Source of the DNA: Siphonodentalium dalli
Lineage: Eukaryota; Mollusca; Scaphopoda; Gadilida; Siphonodentaliidae
Direction of reading: 5' to 3'
Length of the DNA: 64,000 nucleotides
NCBI GenBank assembly: GCA_032622095.1
Contig: CP136064.1
Location: 37,314,426-37,378,425 of the forward strand
Shown: piece after piece, positions 12,625 through 24,289 of the stretch
Layout of the letters: each line of letters opens with the position of its first letter
Numbering within the stretch: the stretch's first letter is position 1
Notes under the pieces: generated by a model
Database searches by the model: none
What the model was told of the DNA's origin: nothing
The model's input: only the letters and a program-made list of their open reading frames with translations
Made by a program: the position numbers and the translations under genes

Positions 12625-13925
12625 AGATATAGTTAAAGAATTCACTTATTTAGGGGTTAAATTATTTTATAATGGTCGCTTCTGCCAGAACATAAAGAAA
12701 ACAGTTAACTCTGCAACGAGAGCCATGTACGGACTGCTTAATAAGGTCCGAAAACTAAACTTACCCATTGATATTATGCTTGATTTATTCGATAAGATGA
12801 TTTTACCTATTTTACTGTATGGGAGTGAGATATGGTGTTTTGAACGTATTCAAAGTGTAGAGACACTACATCTAAAATTTTGTAAGATGGTTGCGTCCAT
12901 CAAAATGAGTACCCCCAATTACATAGTTTATGCAGAATTCGCACGACACCCCGTCTCTATAGAAATAACATGCCGAGCTCTGACATATTGGTCAAAGCTC
13001 GTATCGAGTAACGGCTCTGAGCTAGCTAAGAATATTTATACCTTAATTTATCAGACTCATGAGATGAACTCACAGACAGCAGACAAAAATAACTCCAAAT
13101 GGTTATGTTTTGTCAAAAATGCTCTTTATGATTTGAAATTGCAATCAAAGTGGATCACACAGACGGGCCTGACCGCTATTGAACTGAGAAATGCAAAAAC
13201 TGTTCTCAAACAACGTCATTGGGACGCACTACTCGTTGACATAAACACATCTGCTTCATCGAGGGCCCAATTTTATAGTTTTATTAAAACTGACTACGGT
13301 TACCCAAATTACTTGAAGATTTTGCCGTCTAATCTATCGATATACCTCTTGAAGCTCAGAACTGCAAATCATAAACTGCCTATAGAGTGCTCAAGATGGA
13401 AGAAATCTCAGAATGATAATGACAATAGGATATGCACCATATGTGGAAAATATTTAGGAGACGAATACCATTTAGTTATTATATGCAGTCATTTGGATGA
13501 AATCAGAAAACAATATATCCCTGAGTACTTTTGGAAGAACCCTACGAGAGAGAAATTCCATGGTCTCCTATCTCTTCAAAATATAAGCCTCATAAAAAGA
13601 CTATGCATATTCCTAAGGTGTGCCTTTAAGAATATACTATATAATCGAAATCATTTATTGTTATGGGTGAACACATGTAGTTACCACAGTGTGCGATATG
13701 ATTTGCAATAACATAATATTATATGGATTCTTCATAATACGGGAAAATGTTGCTCACAACAAATGAAAAAGGGAAGTTGGAAGGGAAACATTCGTACGTA
13801 ATTTTAATTATCTGTGTTCAAAATATGTGTTGATACAATGAATATTCTTATATATGTGTTTTTATATACTACTTTGCAACATGTCTGTAATATATATTTC
13901 TTGCAATAAATGTTATCTATCTATC
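12625..13925 (+). mobile_element. 5'-truncated LINE ORF2 C-terminus
   Basis: The longest clean LINE frame here runs open for about 360 codons to 13711, starting in EFTYLGVKLFYNG before the Met at 12725. It carries thumb motifs (LLYGSEIWCFE, HLKFCKMVASI) and a C-terminal knuckle (ICTICGKYLGDEYHLVIICSH). The 3' UTR ends in AATAAATGTTATCTATCTATC, a TATC-type tail. It is 5' truncated at about 12625. The uninterrupted frame makes it one of the youngest LINE insertions in the window. Confidence 0.85.
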
Positions 13926-14390
13926 TACCGCTCATCGCCGTGATGGACATGTGTGTCAATCTTTGTATGATGTAAAAGTACAATAAAATTGATTGATTGA
14001 TTGTATCAAAGGCATTACATAACAGACATGGGATTTCTAACTGGTCTGGTCTGACATCACAGCAGGATATCAGGAAATGTATAAGGTTGTGTTGGCAATA
14101 AATGCTTTTGTTTCCTTGAGCCAAAGTTTTTTAATTTTTGCTATACAAGTCCTTGCTTGAGCGAAAACATTGGCTCCCGCCAATGTGGCCCGTGGTTAGT
14201 AAGATTAGATTTATTAGCATCTGGACTCATTATTGTAGAAACTACGGACATTCTCTATTATCCGGGTTTGGCGAACTCCATATATTATTCAGAGTTTGCA
14301 CATGGGCCAAGTTTGCCACCTAAATACAAATTCTGGGTCTGATGTTAAGCCGCTCTGACATGGGCGTATATATGTAAGGGCAGTGGTGTA
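13926..14390. repeat. LINE 3'-end remnant with TTGA tail, then spacer
   Basis: TGATGTAAAAGTACAATAAAATTGATTGATTGATTG at about 13969-14004 matches the 3' end of the 9-kb LINE family and carries a (TTGA)n tail, so this is probably a severely truncated insertion. The remaining sequence has no supported gene. Confidence 0.55.
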
Positions 14391-14399
14391 GTAGCTGGA

Positions 14400-15250
14400 C
14401 GGTTTTGGTCGTACCAATATCAATTCAATTTAATATACTTTTACACCAAATATGGTCAAGTGTATACATACATAATATAGAAACATAATTTATAACAGTG
14501 TATTGAAAGAACATGTATTCATAAGACACAGTATGTTGTACATAATATTGTAGTTATATATATTTATATATATTTGTATTGATTTTGGTACTTTTTTTTG
14601 TCTTATTGGGAGTTTGCATTCGTCTGGTCGCGTATTCTGTCTAGCAGTTGGTCACTAGGTTGCCATTTTCCCTTTTTGGTAAGTCCGTGGTAGACAAAAT
14701 GGGCAATTGCTTTTAATACTTCTGGTTGTGAGCATGACATTATTTGTTTAAATTGGGCTATTCCATCTAACTCTTGGATGTCTTTCGGTAGTTGTTTAAA
14801 GAGAGATTGACGTTCGTTTGATAGTAACGAGCAATTGATGATGAGGTGGAATTCGTCGTCTAACTCGTTGCAATTTTCGCAAATACGATATTGTTCGTCG
14901 ATGTTGAGATATCGGCCTCGTTCGATTCCGAGGGAATGACAGCTGATCCGCAATCTCGTGAGTGATTCCCTGTGTTTCGTTATTCTGCATGTATTCAGGT
15001 AATTCTCCAATTTGATTGTAGCTTTGAATTTTCTATATGTTCGGAGTTTATTTCGCGGCGTTGTGCATTGGTTGTTACTATTACGGGGGAGTTTCCTACG
15101 TACATTATCGTCCCATATTAATTTCAGGGCTGCATTATTAAAATATTTGTCTACAGTATTGTTGGGGTCAACGGATGTAATTATGTTTCTTGCGTTTGAC
15201 AATGACCGGTGCCATGAGTATATGTTCTTATCCGCATCAGGGTCCACACA
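14400..15250 (-). mobile_element. LINE 3' fragment, minus strand
   Basis: An open frame from 15247 to 14603 on the minus strand encodes a LINE ORF2 C-terminal region: YSWHRSLSNARNII, KLRTYRKFKATIKLENYL, SLTRLRISCHSLGIERGRY, YRICENCNELDDEFHLIINC, KGKWQPSDQLLDR. It is a close relative of the 8.98-9.62 kb fragment but in the opposite orientation and with its frame intact. The element is 5' truncated near 15260. The 3' UTR continues to about 14400 with an AT-rich end. Confidence 0.85.
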
Positions 15251-17431
15251 ATTTAATCTTTTTCATTACACACATAGCAGCTAGCCGTTTTATTAGTATT
15301 TGGAACATAAAACAGAAGAAAGTCAAGCATTTAATGATCCCAGGCTGTTAGTTTACCAAGAAGACACATGCTAATAGGGCCCTGTACCATGCCATCTAAC
15401 TGTATCAGCTTATTATATGTAGTAAACGGAGTGCACCATAAAATACCCAGTCAGATTTGGTTAACAACTAATATATATTAAAGATACAAAGATTTATGGA
15501 CAATCCTGGAGAGCTAGCCCCAGAGTGGGGGAATGTTACCCATTTCTTTCAAGCCATTGCTGGCACCAATTAATGGACATAACAGTATCATGTACATGGC
15601 ACATGGTATTTGAAATGATCTAGTTGTTGTGGAAAGTTGGGAAATGTGGAAGGGTTGTATAGAAATCCAAAGACATTAATGGGACCGTCATTAAATGCTT
15701 GGCATTTATGGACTTTAATCGCATCCATCCTAGTCCGTGGGCCAATTCCAAAAAGACGCCTAGTTTTCGCTTTCGTTGCACCCCCCCCCCCCCCCCCCCC
15801 CTCCGAACAAGTGTTTGTTATACCAAATTGTAGGTAATTATATAGCCGTCAGGGTGGTGTAAATTTCCACTTCAGAAATGTGTCCAAAAGTTTCGAAAAA
15901 TGAGGATGATTAACCCTACCCCAGTTGAAAACATAACATGTAGCTGTTCTGAATCATTAAGCCCCTACGCGAATCTTAAAAACTTCCGAAGAACCGTTTA
16001 TAGTTGATAACATGCCTCATATATACCGTCAATGGACACAATTGTCATTTTTTGAAAATATTGAAAATAAATTGAGTTATAGTGAAAAGTGTGATAAAAA
16101 GAGTGATTTTTTGGGTACTTTTTCCAAAATGTTGTCTAATATAAAATGATATAAGTTCCGGATTTCAGTGAAACATGCGGATATTAAGGTTTTAAAAACT
16201 TCGCAAGGGTATATTCCACATGTTCAAAAACTAGAATATGATTCATTCCGTATTTTCGACTTACTATGAAAAGGCTACCCCTACCCCCTATTTTTTAATA
16301 ATTTAATCCAATTTTTTAAATTTTCAATAGTGTACCCATTCAACACATATGCTCCTTCAAAATTGATTTTAAACAATATAATGATTTGATAATCCGACAT
16401 TTGTCATTCATAATTATAAAAATCTTGAAATTCGCCAAAAATTTACTGAAATATCTTGTTTTGATAAAAAAAGAGACTTTTTTCAATATTTTTCAACAAA
16501 AAGTAAAATTGAGTTGTGCAGATCATTTAAAGGCACGTGAGGCCTTAGTTGTCGAAAATATTCATATTTGTTCCAATCACCGTAAACAGAAAAACATTAA
16601 AACGCATACAGTTTCGTTCATATATACCATGACCATCGCGTAAAAAGCATGTTATCATAAAGATTTACTATATTTTACCTAAGCAAGAGCCTGATTGTGT
16701 TACAGAAGACAACACAATGCTGCTGGCTAATCACACACAAATGGCATAAACGCTCTTTATTCGTTCCATATAAGGAATTCACCCACAAAGAACGCTCTTT
16801 ATGTTTACCATCGTAATATAAACAAACACCAGAAAAGTAACTTTTTATGCTTTTGTTTACATAACAATGGTAAAAAATATGACAATAACATACTGTTTAT
16901 GCGATATTTCTTATTTGTATACGGACAAAGTCTGCCTACATTTTGTTGTTCTTTCTGTTTGTGGCGGTTTTTGACGGGTGGAAATATTTTCACAGGATAC
17001 CCACCGCCAAGGCCAACCGTACCTTTAATAGTGCTATATATAACAAAATATGACTAATATGTCCGTATCACAAGAAAATGTCATAATATATTACTAAAAT
17101 GACAGGCAAAATGGGAGGTTGTATGATCATCCCATGCATGATGTACCATACAGGGATTACCATACAGGGATGTACCATGATCGCCCCAGGGATCATTGGG
17201 GTGTCGGAGGGTCGTCCCATGGACCATCTGAAGGTCGTACCTTCGACCATGTGACCACATTGAGGTCGTAACGTCGTCACAGTGACCATATATATTCTTT
17301 AATTGTCCTCCGAGATCGAAGATTAGCAAAAACAAAATATTACATACATGTATAACATATTTACAAAGGATATCTGAAAGAGATAACACATAATAGTTTA
17401 TGAGATAAGCAACGTCAGAAACGACAGTGGT
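15251..17431. other. Intergenic DNA with poly-C tract
   Basis: No supported gene. A run of more than 20 C lies at 15780-15801, and AT-rich sequence covers 15.9-16.7 kb. Two CGCTCTTTAT motifs (about 16750 and 16792) are shared with the 122-bp repeat family. At 17.09-17.29 kb a GC-richer patch holds short repeats (ACCATACAGGGAT twice) of unknown nature. Confidence 0.5.
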
Positions 17432-17479
17432 ATATATATACCCATACATATACATAAATATATACACACATATACACAT

Positions 17480-17541
<62 letters not shown>

Positions 17542-17672
17542 ATATACATATATATAGCCATATACATATATATATACATATACATATACATCCATATATA
17601 TATATACATACATACACATACATGTACACACACATACATACATACATACATACATACAAACACATATACATA
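17432..17672. repeat. Compound TA/CATA microsatellite
   Basis: A mix of TA, CATA and CACATA repeats gives long Tyr/Ile-rich or Met/Cys/Val-rich frames on both strands. None is a gene. Confidence 0.95.
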
Positions 17673-19298
17673 CACGCTAGACCCCGAAGCCACGGCAACT
17701 AGTTTTCACGGCTGGCTCAACCAATTTTCGTGGCTGGTTATCTAGCTAAGCCGGCTCAGTCGCGACGTTCGTGGCTGATGAAATATGGCGGCTCAGCCGG
17801 CTGAGAAGTTATCATTCAGCGTATTTCGTTTCCGAAATTTTCCCAATCCCCGGTTATAGACACCCGCTTGTTTTTGGCGTTTGTTGTGAACCCGTATAAT
17901 TCCAGACCACGCGTATTCTATTGGTGTTGGGCTTTTCCATTATGGCGAAATACACGAAGGACTCAGTAAAGGACTGGCAGGGATGTACTATGTAGTTTCT
18001 CATCATATAATCGGTATAAGTTACATTGGAACTTCTGTCGACTTCAGACGGCTATCATCACTGGCATCTTGCGATGTATGCATGTATCATTGAATGCTGA
18101 ATCCGATAGAATTGATATATAATATTTCAAACTATTTTCTATTCTCTTCTACAGGTTATGTGCATATATTGACAACTGTCAGCGATGTCTAACACTGAGT
18201 CGTGTCGAAATAAACAATTTATACTTTAAACCCTTTCAATACTGAATGGATGCTCCCACTTCGTTATATGAAAGCATGCATTGGAATAGTCTATTCCACA
18301 ATGAGAGGCCCCGGGTGTTCTGATAGTGTAACAACCATACCGTGCCCATACGAGTATGCCAATATGAGGCAATGCGGTTTAGTTATTTGCGATTCGCAGT
18401 ACAGTTGTCCTTAACATATAAGTCCATGCACACGGCTCAGCCATTTTACAATTCCGGCGGCGGAGATTTTTTCATGCGGCTGGCGTTAGAGATAATATGG
18501 CTGGCGGCGGCTTGTGTCCAATATGGCTGGCGGCGGCGGCGTGCGATGGCGGCTTCGGGCTCTAATACACGCATACATACGCACACATACATACACACGT
18601 ACACATACATATATATATGCATAATTATAGTCTCAATTGTATTGTGGGTCGTATATACTCAGAACGATGTAATACAGTGTCCGTTCTTAATCGCTCTTAA
18701 AGATATGAGTGTGTAGTAAAGACCATCGTGACGGACATTTACATCGAGTCGGTTAATACTGCGTTATAATTTTGTTGTGAAGATGGATGTATATGATCCA
18801 AGTAATTATTGTGACATTTAAGCAAAGATGTGGATCATTGAATTGAGCTCAACAGTACTGTGACCCGTGTCACACAACAGAATAACGGGTATATGTCTAC
18901 TATGGGTTTATTCAAGAATCAGATAAGTCCAATATGAACCAAATGCCAATATGGACCTATCTGCACGAGGATATGTTGCATCAGATATTTACGCTCTTTA
19001 TAGAAAGCTTTCACTGTGGCTCGCAACATACAACGGAATAACGGGTATAACAAAACGGAATAATGGGTATAACATGGGCTGTGTGTGAAGCTCGCATGTG
19101 CCGCAGATCCCTGTGTGTAAGGGCCGCAGGCCCCTCCGACGCTGAATAAAGCCAAAGTACTAAATAATAAAATAAAATAGTAAAAAGCCAAAATACCCAA
19201 CTTAGGTATTCTTTGCTTGCCCACAAACATTCACTGAGAAATAGTCACTCCCGCCACAACGAAATCCTTATTATATGTTTACGTCATTTATTTTCTAG
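17673..19298. other. Upstream region of the galactosyltransferase exon
   Basis: No coding exon is convincingly visible. A GGCTGGCG-type short repeat lies at 18478-18540, a CATACACA-type microsatellite at about 18570-18625, and an 18-bp repeat (ACGGAATAACGGGTATAACA) near 19032. At 19291-19298 a pyrimidine-rich TTATTTTCTAG forms a good splice acceptor for the next feature, so earlier exons must lie outside the window or be lost. Confidence 0.5.
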
Positions 19299-19937
19299 AT
19301 GACGACAGTGAAGCCAAGAAATTATACAAGAAGGTCCGAGTTCTCTGCTGGGTAATGACGGCCCCGAAAAACCTCGACAAAAAGGATACAAGAGTCAAGA
19401 AGACGTGGGGGTAAACGCTGTAACGTCGTACTTTTCTTCAGTTCTGTCACAAACGCGTCCTTTCCGACGATTGGTCTGAACATTTCTGAAGGTCGCGAGC
19501 ATCTAACAGGGAAAACCGTCCGTGCATTTAATTATATCTACGAGAACTATTTAGACCAAGCTGATTGGTTCATGAAAGCTGACGATGATACGTACGTTAT
19601 CATGGACAATTTACGTTATTTTCTTTCTGGTGAGAATTCATCCGCGCCGATCTATTTCGGACATCACTTCAAAACTATTGTGAAACAAGGCTACTTCAGT
19701 GGAGGAGCTGGGTACGTGTTTAGAAAAGAGGCACTTAGGCGGTTCGCGACCACAGGTAAAGATCCCAAAACATGCAGACAAGATGGAGGCTTCTGTATGC
19801 AGAGGTTTGGTGTGAAAACAGGAAACTCTACTGACGCAATGGGCAGAAGCAGGTTCCATTGTTTCGACCCAGAGACACATCTATTTGGAGGATATCCTGG
19901 ATGGTATTATCAGTATGACGCCAACGGTGCCAAAATG
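19299..19937 (+). pseudogene. C1GALT1-like galactosyltransferase exon, frameshifted
   Basis: This is one internal exon of a core-1 beta-1,3-galactosyltransferase (glycoprotein-N-acetylgalactosamine 3-beta-galactosyltransferase; GT31). In that family the enzyme adds Gal to GalNAc-Ser/Thr in the Golgi. Visible motifs in order: VRVLCWVMTAPKNLDKKD, then RCNVVLFFSSV, GLNISEGREHL, the DxD metal-binding block DWFMKADDDTYVIMDNLR, IYFGHHFK, KQGYFSGGAGYV, and HLFGGYPGWYYQY. It starts at a TTTTCTAG acceptor and ends at a GTAAGG donor (phase 0 at 19937). At 19407-19412 a five-G run puts a TAA in frame; with four Gs the frame would be continuous. The N-terminal membrane anchor and the last exon (the CCSD-type end) are not in the window. 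It could be a true pseudogene, or a functional exon with one assembly indel. Confidence 0.85.
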
Positions 19938-20703
19938 GTAAGGACTCAATACTAATCATGTGTAATGGACATTTCCACAGCTGTCAATCAAATAATTATT
20001 AACAGATATTATCTACCAATTTTCTTCACCATAATTTTGATATCTGGGCATACATCGCCATGTGACCTTAAGTCCTATCTATAAGTTGTGCACTGTGCAG
20101 GCAGTCAAATCATTCACCGCCGTGAAACACGAGAATCTTGCGAAACATTAAGTGCTTCTTAGTTAAATTAAGAAAATATGACCTGATAACAAAATAATTC
20201 AGTACAAAATAAACATGGCAAACTTAATCATATATAGCACCTTACTGTGAATGACAAGAAGTTTTAACGGCACGATGTTCTCACCAATGGACTCATTGTC
20301 GCAAATCTGCGAGGTTTTTGGACCATCCGAAAAAATGACGAATGCCGACACACACACTTGTATGCATTGGGTCACGGATACACGTTTTTTGTGGTAATCG
20401 ACGTAAAATATTTCTTCTATTAATTTTGGTGAAGATCCCCGACTCCCATCCCCACCAATGACACAGAAAGAGATAATTTTTCTACTTTTAAGCGGCACCG
20501 TTATATACCTGGTAAAATGTTACGACTATTTGACCTCTGATGGTGTCCTATATAATTATAGGGTAATTATCTCTGTCGGTATTATTTTTATCAAATAGCC
20601 GAAAAACTCATGGTTGGCGCTATATAAACCATTATGAACATCAATAATTTATGTTAATATATTTCAATAAAGTAAAATATAAATAAAATTGCATATTTTA
20701 ATT
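19938..20703. other. Putative intron or intergenic DNA
   Basis: This follows the GTAAGG donor of the galactosyltransferase exon. No downstream exon encoding the expected C-terminal part is recognised. Nothing else is supported. Confidence 0.45.
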
Positions 20704-20866
20704 GAGGTCCGTATCAGCCGGGGTCCGTATAAGCCAGGGTCCGTATAAGCCGATATCCGTATGAGCCGATATCCGGTTTGTAACTTGACGGTCGTCCGTA
20801 TACGACATGTCCGTATGATCCAGGGTTTGTATATATGAGCCAGGCTTCGTATGAGCCAGGAGCAAG
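20704..20866. repeat. Degenerate minisatellite, about 18-bp unit
   Basis: The motif GTCCGTATAAGCC(A/G)GG and variants (GATATCCGTATGAGCC, GGCTTCGTATGAGCCAGG) recur about eight times. The minus-strand frame rich in SYG/IRT words is a repeat translation. Confidence 0.75.
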
Positions 20867-21879
20867 GATCCGCATCATCTGCATACCACAATTACGACTA
20901 CTACTATATATATAGCTATTCGTAATTCCTATCAGTATAAGTTTATTATACGAAAGGTGTTTACTAACTTTATTCGCACTTTCTATAAGCATCGATGTCA
21001 TAGAAATAGCCAATTCTGCTTCGGAGAGAAAAAAACCCATTCACCTCGCCGACGACATCGAAACTTTGGACCTGCACAATGGTATGGGAGCGATATCAAA
21101 TTTATGGGCAACTTATGAGAAATAAAACACGTTTTTAGCGTTGCTATCGGTGAGTGCAGTCGGAAATATTCAGTGTGTGAATGTTTTTTATTCACTGTGT
21201 ACATACGACACCGGAAGCAGTTAGCAGGCTTTTTCTCGTAGACTTTGAGACTTTCCATATACGAACCTCCGCATGTACATGGCAGCTATGTTGTAGTTAT
21301 TGGTGGTTATTGTCACTTTGAGATAAATCGCAAGGTTCATTCGTCAATTGACAATTTAGGCGAATACTCGCACGTCAAGTCATCACCTAATTTTGTTTTA
21401 CAATGAGAAAAAATAGAATAGCGCATAAATCTAACAAACAAGTGGGTATAATATACATATGATGATTTGATCTGCGTTATATATAACGTATCTGGTATCA
21501 ATAAGGCAATTTTCTTGGCAAAAAATCCGATTAAAAAAAAGCCAGGTGTACGGCAGTATGCTAATGTAGACAGTGGACAACTGTACTGCAGTATGCGAGT
21601 TCGGTGTACGGCATCATGTTTTAAAAACACAAATCTAGGCCTTGCGCACTGATTTGGGCTGTATATGGGTATTGAACTTCTCACTACAGCGAGTGGTGTG
21701 GATTTTGAGCAAAATCTTGCTCTGTTTGCACGAAATATAAATGATTCGTTTTTTCATGGTTAATAAGACTTTGTGGCATCTGACGAGTGTCGCTTCTCAC
21801 AGAAAGATGTGTCTGATTCCAGAATGTGAAGGCAATTATAAATTAATATATGTGTAATGTTTATATAATATACTAGCAG
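20867..21879. other. Intergenic DNA, nothing recognised
   Basis: No supported coding sequence. A 10-bp word (CGGCAGTATG and variants) recurs at 21550-21612. The stretch ends at the start of the inverted composite repeat. Confidence 0.4.
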
Positions 21880-23134
21880 GTGGACCCGACTTCGTCCGAG
21901 CTGTTTCCCCTCTGGAGTTTTGGAGAAACTCAGACCACCCGTTCTCCACTCTCATTCACAAAAAACGACACTGCGGTGGTTAATCAAGTGATAATTTAAT
22001 GAGCGTTTGTTTTTGACGCATCGCTATAAAGAGCGTTTGTTTACCATTCAACGTTATTAGCATCTGCAGAGAGATATACGGGCCATAGTACTCTTACAAC
22101 ATTTCTGCAATAGACGAGATCTCGGAAACGGGTGGAGCTATCGACTTGAAATTTGCTAAGTGAATGTATCTTGCCCCGGATACGACTTTTATCGGGTTTT
22201 TGGTTTTTGAATAGCCCGGACTAGAAATTTGGTTTTTTAATAGGCCGGACAACGTCGGGCTCATCGGCTAGTCTCATATATATTTTGAAGACCTCAGTCT
22301 GTCTGTCTGTCTGTATGTTTGTTTGTCTGTCATTTATACAAATCTACGATTCTCGATCGATCGGGACGAAACTTGGTACGTGTGTGTAGTTTGACCAGGC
22401 GGTCGTTGTTGTCGTATTGGCGAGCCCGTGCTTCGAGCATGCGCAGACGAGATCTCGGAAACGGGTGGAGCTATCGACTTGAAATTTGCTATGTGAATGT
22501 ATCTTGCCCCGGATACGTATTTTATCGGGTCGCCGAGCCCGTGCGACGCCAGCTTCGCGCATTCGCAGACGAGATCTCGGAAACTGGTGGAGCTATCGAC
22601 TTGAAATTTGGTTTTTGAATAGCCCGGACTAGAAATTTGGTTTTTTAATAGCTCGGACAACGTCGGGCTCATCGGCTAGTCTCATATATATTTTGAAGAC
22701 CTCAGTCTGTCTGTCTGTCTGGCTGTATGTTTGTTTGTCTGTCATTTATACAAATCTACGATTCTCGATCGATCGGGACGAAACTTGGTACGTGTGTGTA
22801 GTTTGACCAGGCGGTCGTCGTTGTCGTATTGGCGAGCCCGTGCTTCGCGCATGCGCAGACGAGATCTCGGAAACGGGTGGAGCTATCGACTTGAAATTTG
22901 CTATGTGAATGTATCTTGACCCAGATACGAATTTGATCGGGTCGCCGAGCCCGTGCGACGCCAGCTTCGCGCATTAGCAGACGAGATCTCGGAAACGGGT
23001 GGAGCTATCGACTTGAAATTTGGTATGTGAATGTATCTTGCCCCGATACGAATTTTGTCGGGTCGCCGAGCCCGTGCGACGCTAGCTTCGCGCATGCGCA
23101 GACGAGATCTCGGAAACGGGTTGAGCTATCGACT
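21880..23134 (-). repeat. Composite repeat with 122-bp satellite, copy 3, inverted
   Basis: This is the minus-orientation relative of the repeats at 0.6-2.8 and 3.8-4.5 kb. It contains the GTCTGTCTGTCTGTATG tract, the CGATCGGGACGAAACTTGG block and satellite units (about 22,440, 22,565, 22,860, 22,985, 23,100). The tail block with (CTGT)n occurs twice (22,290 and 22,700), so this copy is internally duplicated. It abuts the 107-bp satellite at 23,135 without a spacer. Confidence 0.85.
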
Positions 23135-24285
23135 CTAGTCAGGATGTGTCAGACATTTAGACAGGTACATATGATGCGTTTCTGTATCTCCTATACACCA
23201 TTATAATGCCGATGTACGACAGGAACATACAGGAGGTCGATCTAATCAGGATGTGTCAGACATTTAGACAGGTAAATATCATGCGTTTCTGTATCTCTTA
23301 TACACCACTATAATGCCGACTTACGACAGGAAGACACGGGAGGTTAATCTAGTCAGGATGTGTCAGACATTTAGACAGGTAAATATGATGCGTTTCTGTA
23401 TCTCTTATACACCATTATAATGCCGACATACGACAGGAACATACAGGCGGTTAATCTAGTCAGGATGTGTCAGACATTTAGACAGGTAAATATGATCCGT
23501 TTCTGTGTCTCTTATACACCATTATAATGTCAACATATGACAGGAAGACACAGGGGGTTAAGCTGATCAGGATGTGTCAGACATTTAGACGGGTAAATAT
23601 GATACGTTCTGTATCTCTTATACACCATTATATGACCGGCATACGATAGGAAGACACAGGAGGTTGATCTTTTCAGGATGTGTCAGACATTTAGATAGGT
23701 ATATACCATGCGTTTCTGTATCTATTATACACCATTATAATGCCTACATACGAGAAAAAGAAACAGGAGGTCAATCTAGTCAGGATCTGTCAGAATTTAG
23801 ACAGGTAAATATCATGCGTTTCTGTATCTCTTATACACCATTATAATGCGACATACGACAGGTACACACAGGAGGTTAATCTAGTCAGGATGTGTCAGAC
23901 ATTTAGATAGGTATACCATGCGTTTCTGTATTTCTTATACACCATTATAATGCCGGTATACGACATGAAGACACAGGAGGTTAATCTAGTCAGGATGTGT
24001 CAGACATTTCGACAGGTAAATATGATGCGTTTCTGTATCTCTTATACACCATTATAATGCCGACATACGACAGGAACATACAGGCGGTCGATCTAGTTAG
24101 ACATTTAGACAGGTAAATATCATGCGTTTCTGTATCTCTTATACACCATTATAATGCCGACATACGACAGGAAGACACAGGAGATTAATCTAGTCAGGAT
24201 GTGTCAGCCATTTAGGCAGGTAAATATGATGCGTTTTTGAATATCTTATACACCATTATAATGTCGACATACGATAGGATATTAG
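23135..24285. repeat. 107-bp satellite array, about 11 units
   Basis: The unit starts TCTAGTCAGGATGTGTCAGA, then GACAGGTAAATATGATGCGT and CTTATACACCATTATAATGC. Copies lie about every 105-109 bp (about 23138, 23247, 23355, 23460, 23567, 23672, 23778, 23885, 23990, 24095 truncated, 24195). Divergence between units is modest and spread over the array. Confidence 0.95.
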
Positions 24286-24289
24286 ATGA

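Noticed and set aside
17081-17702. Tyr/Ile/Cys-rich membrane-like proteins
   Set aside because: Translations of a TA/CATA microsatellite.
23135-24285. CRISPR-like array
   Set aside because: The 107-bp units are contiguous repeats with no unique spacers, and the genome is eukaryotic.
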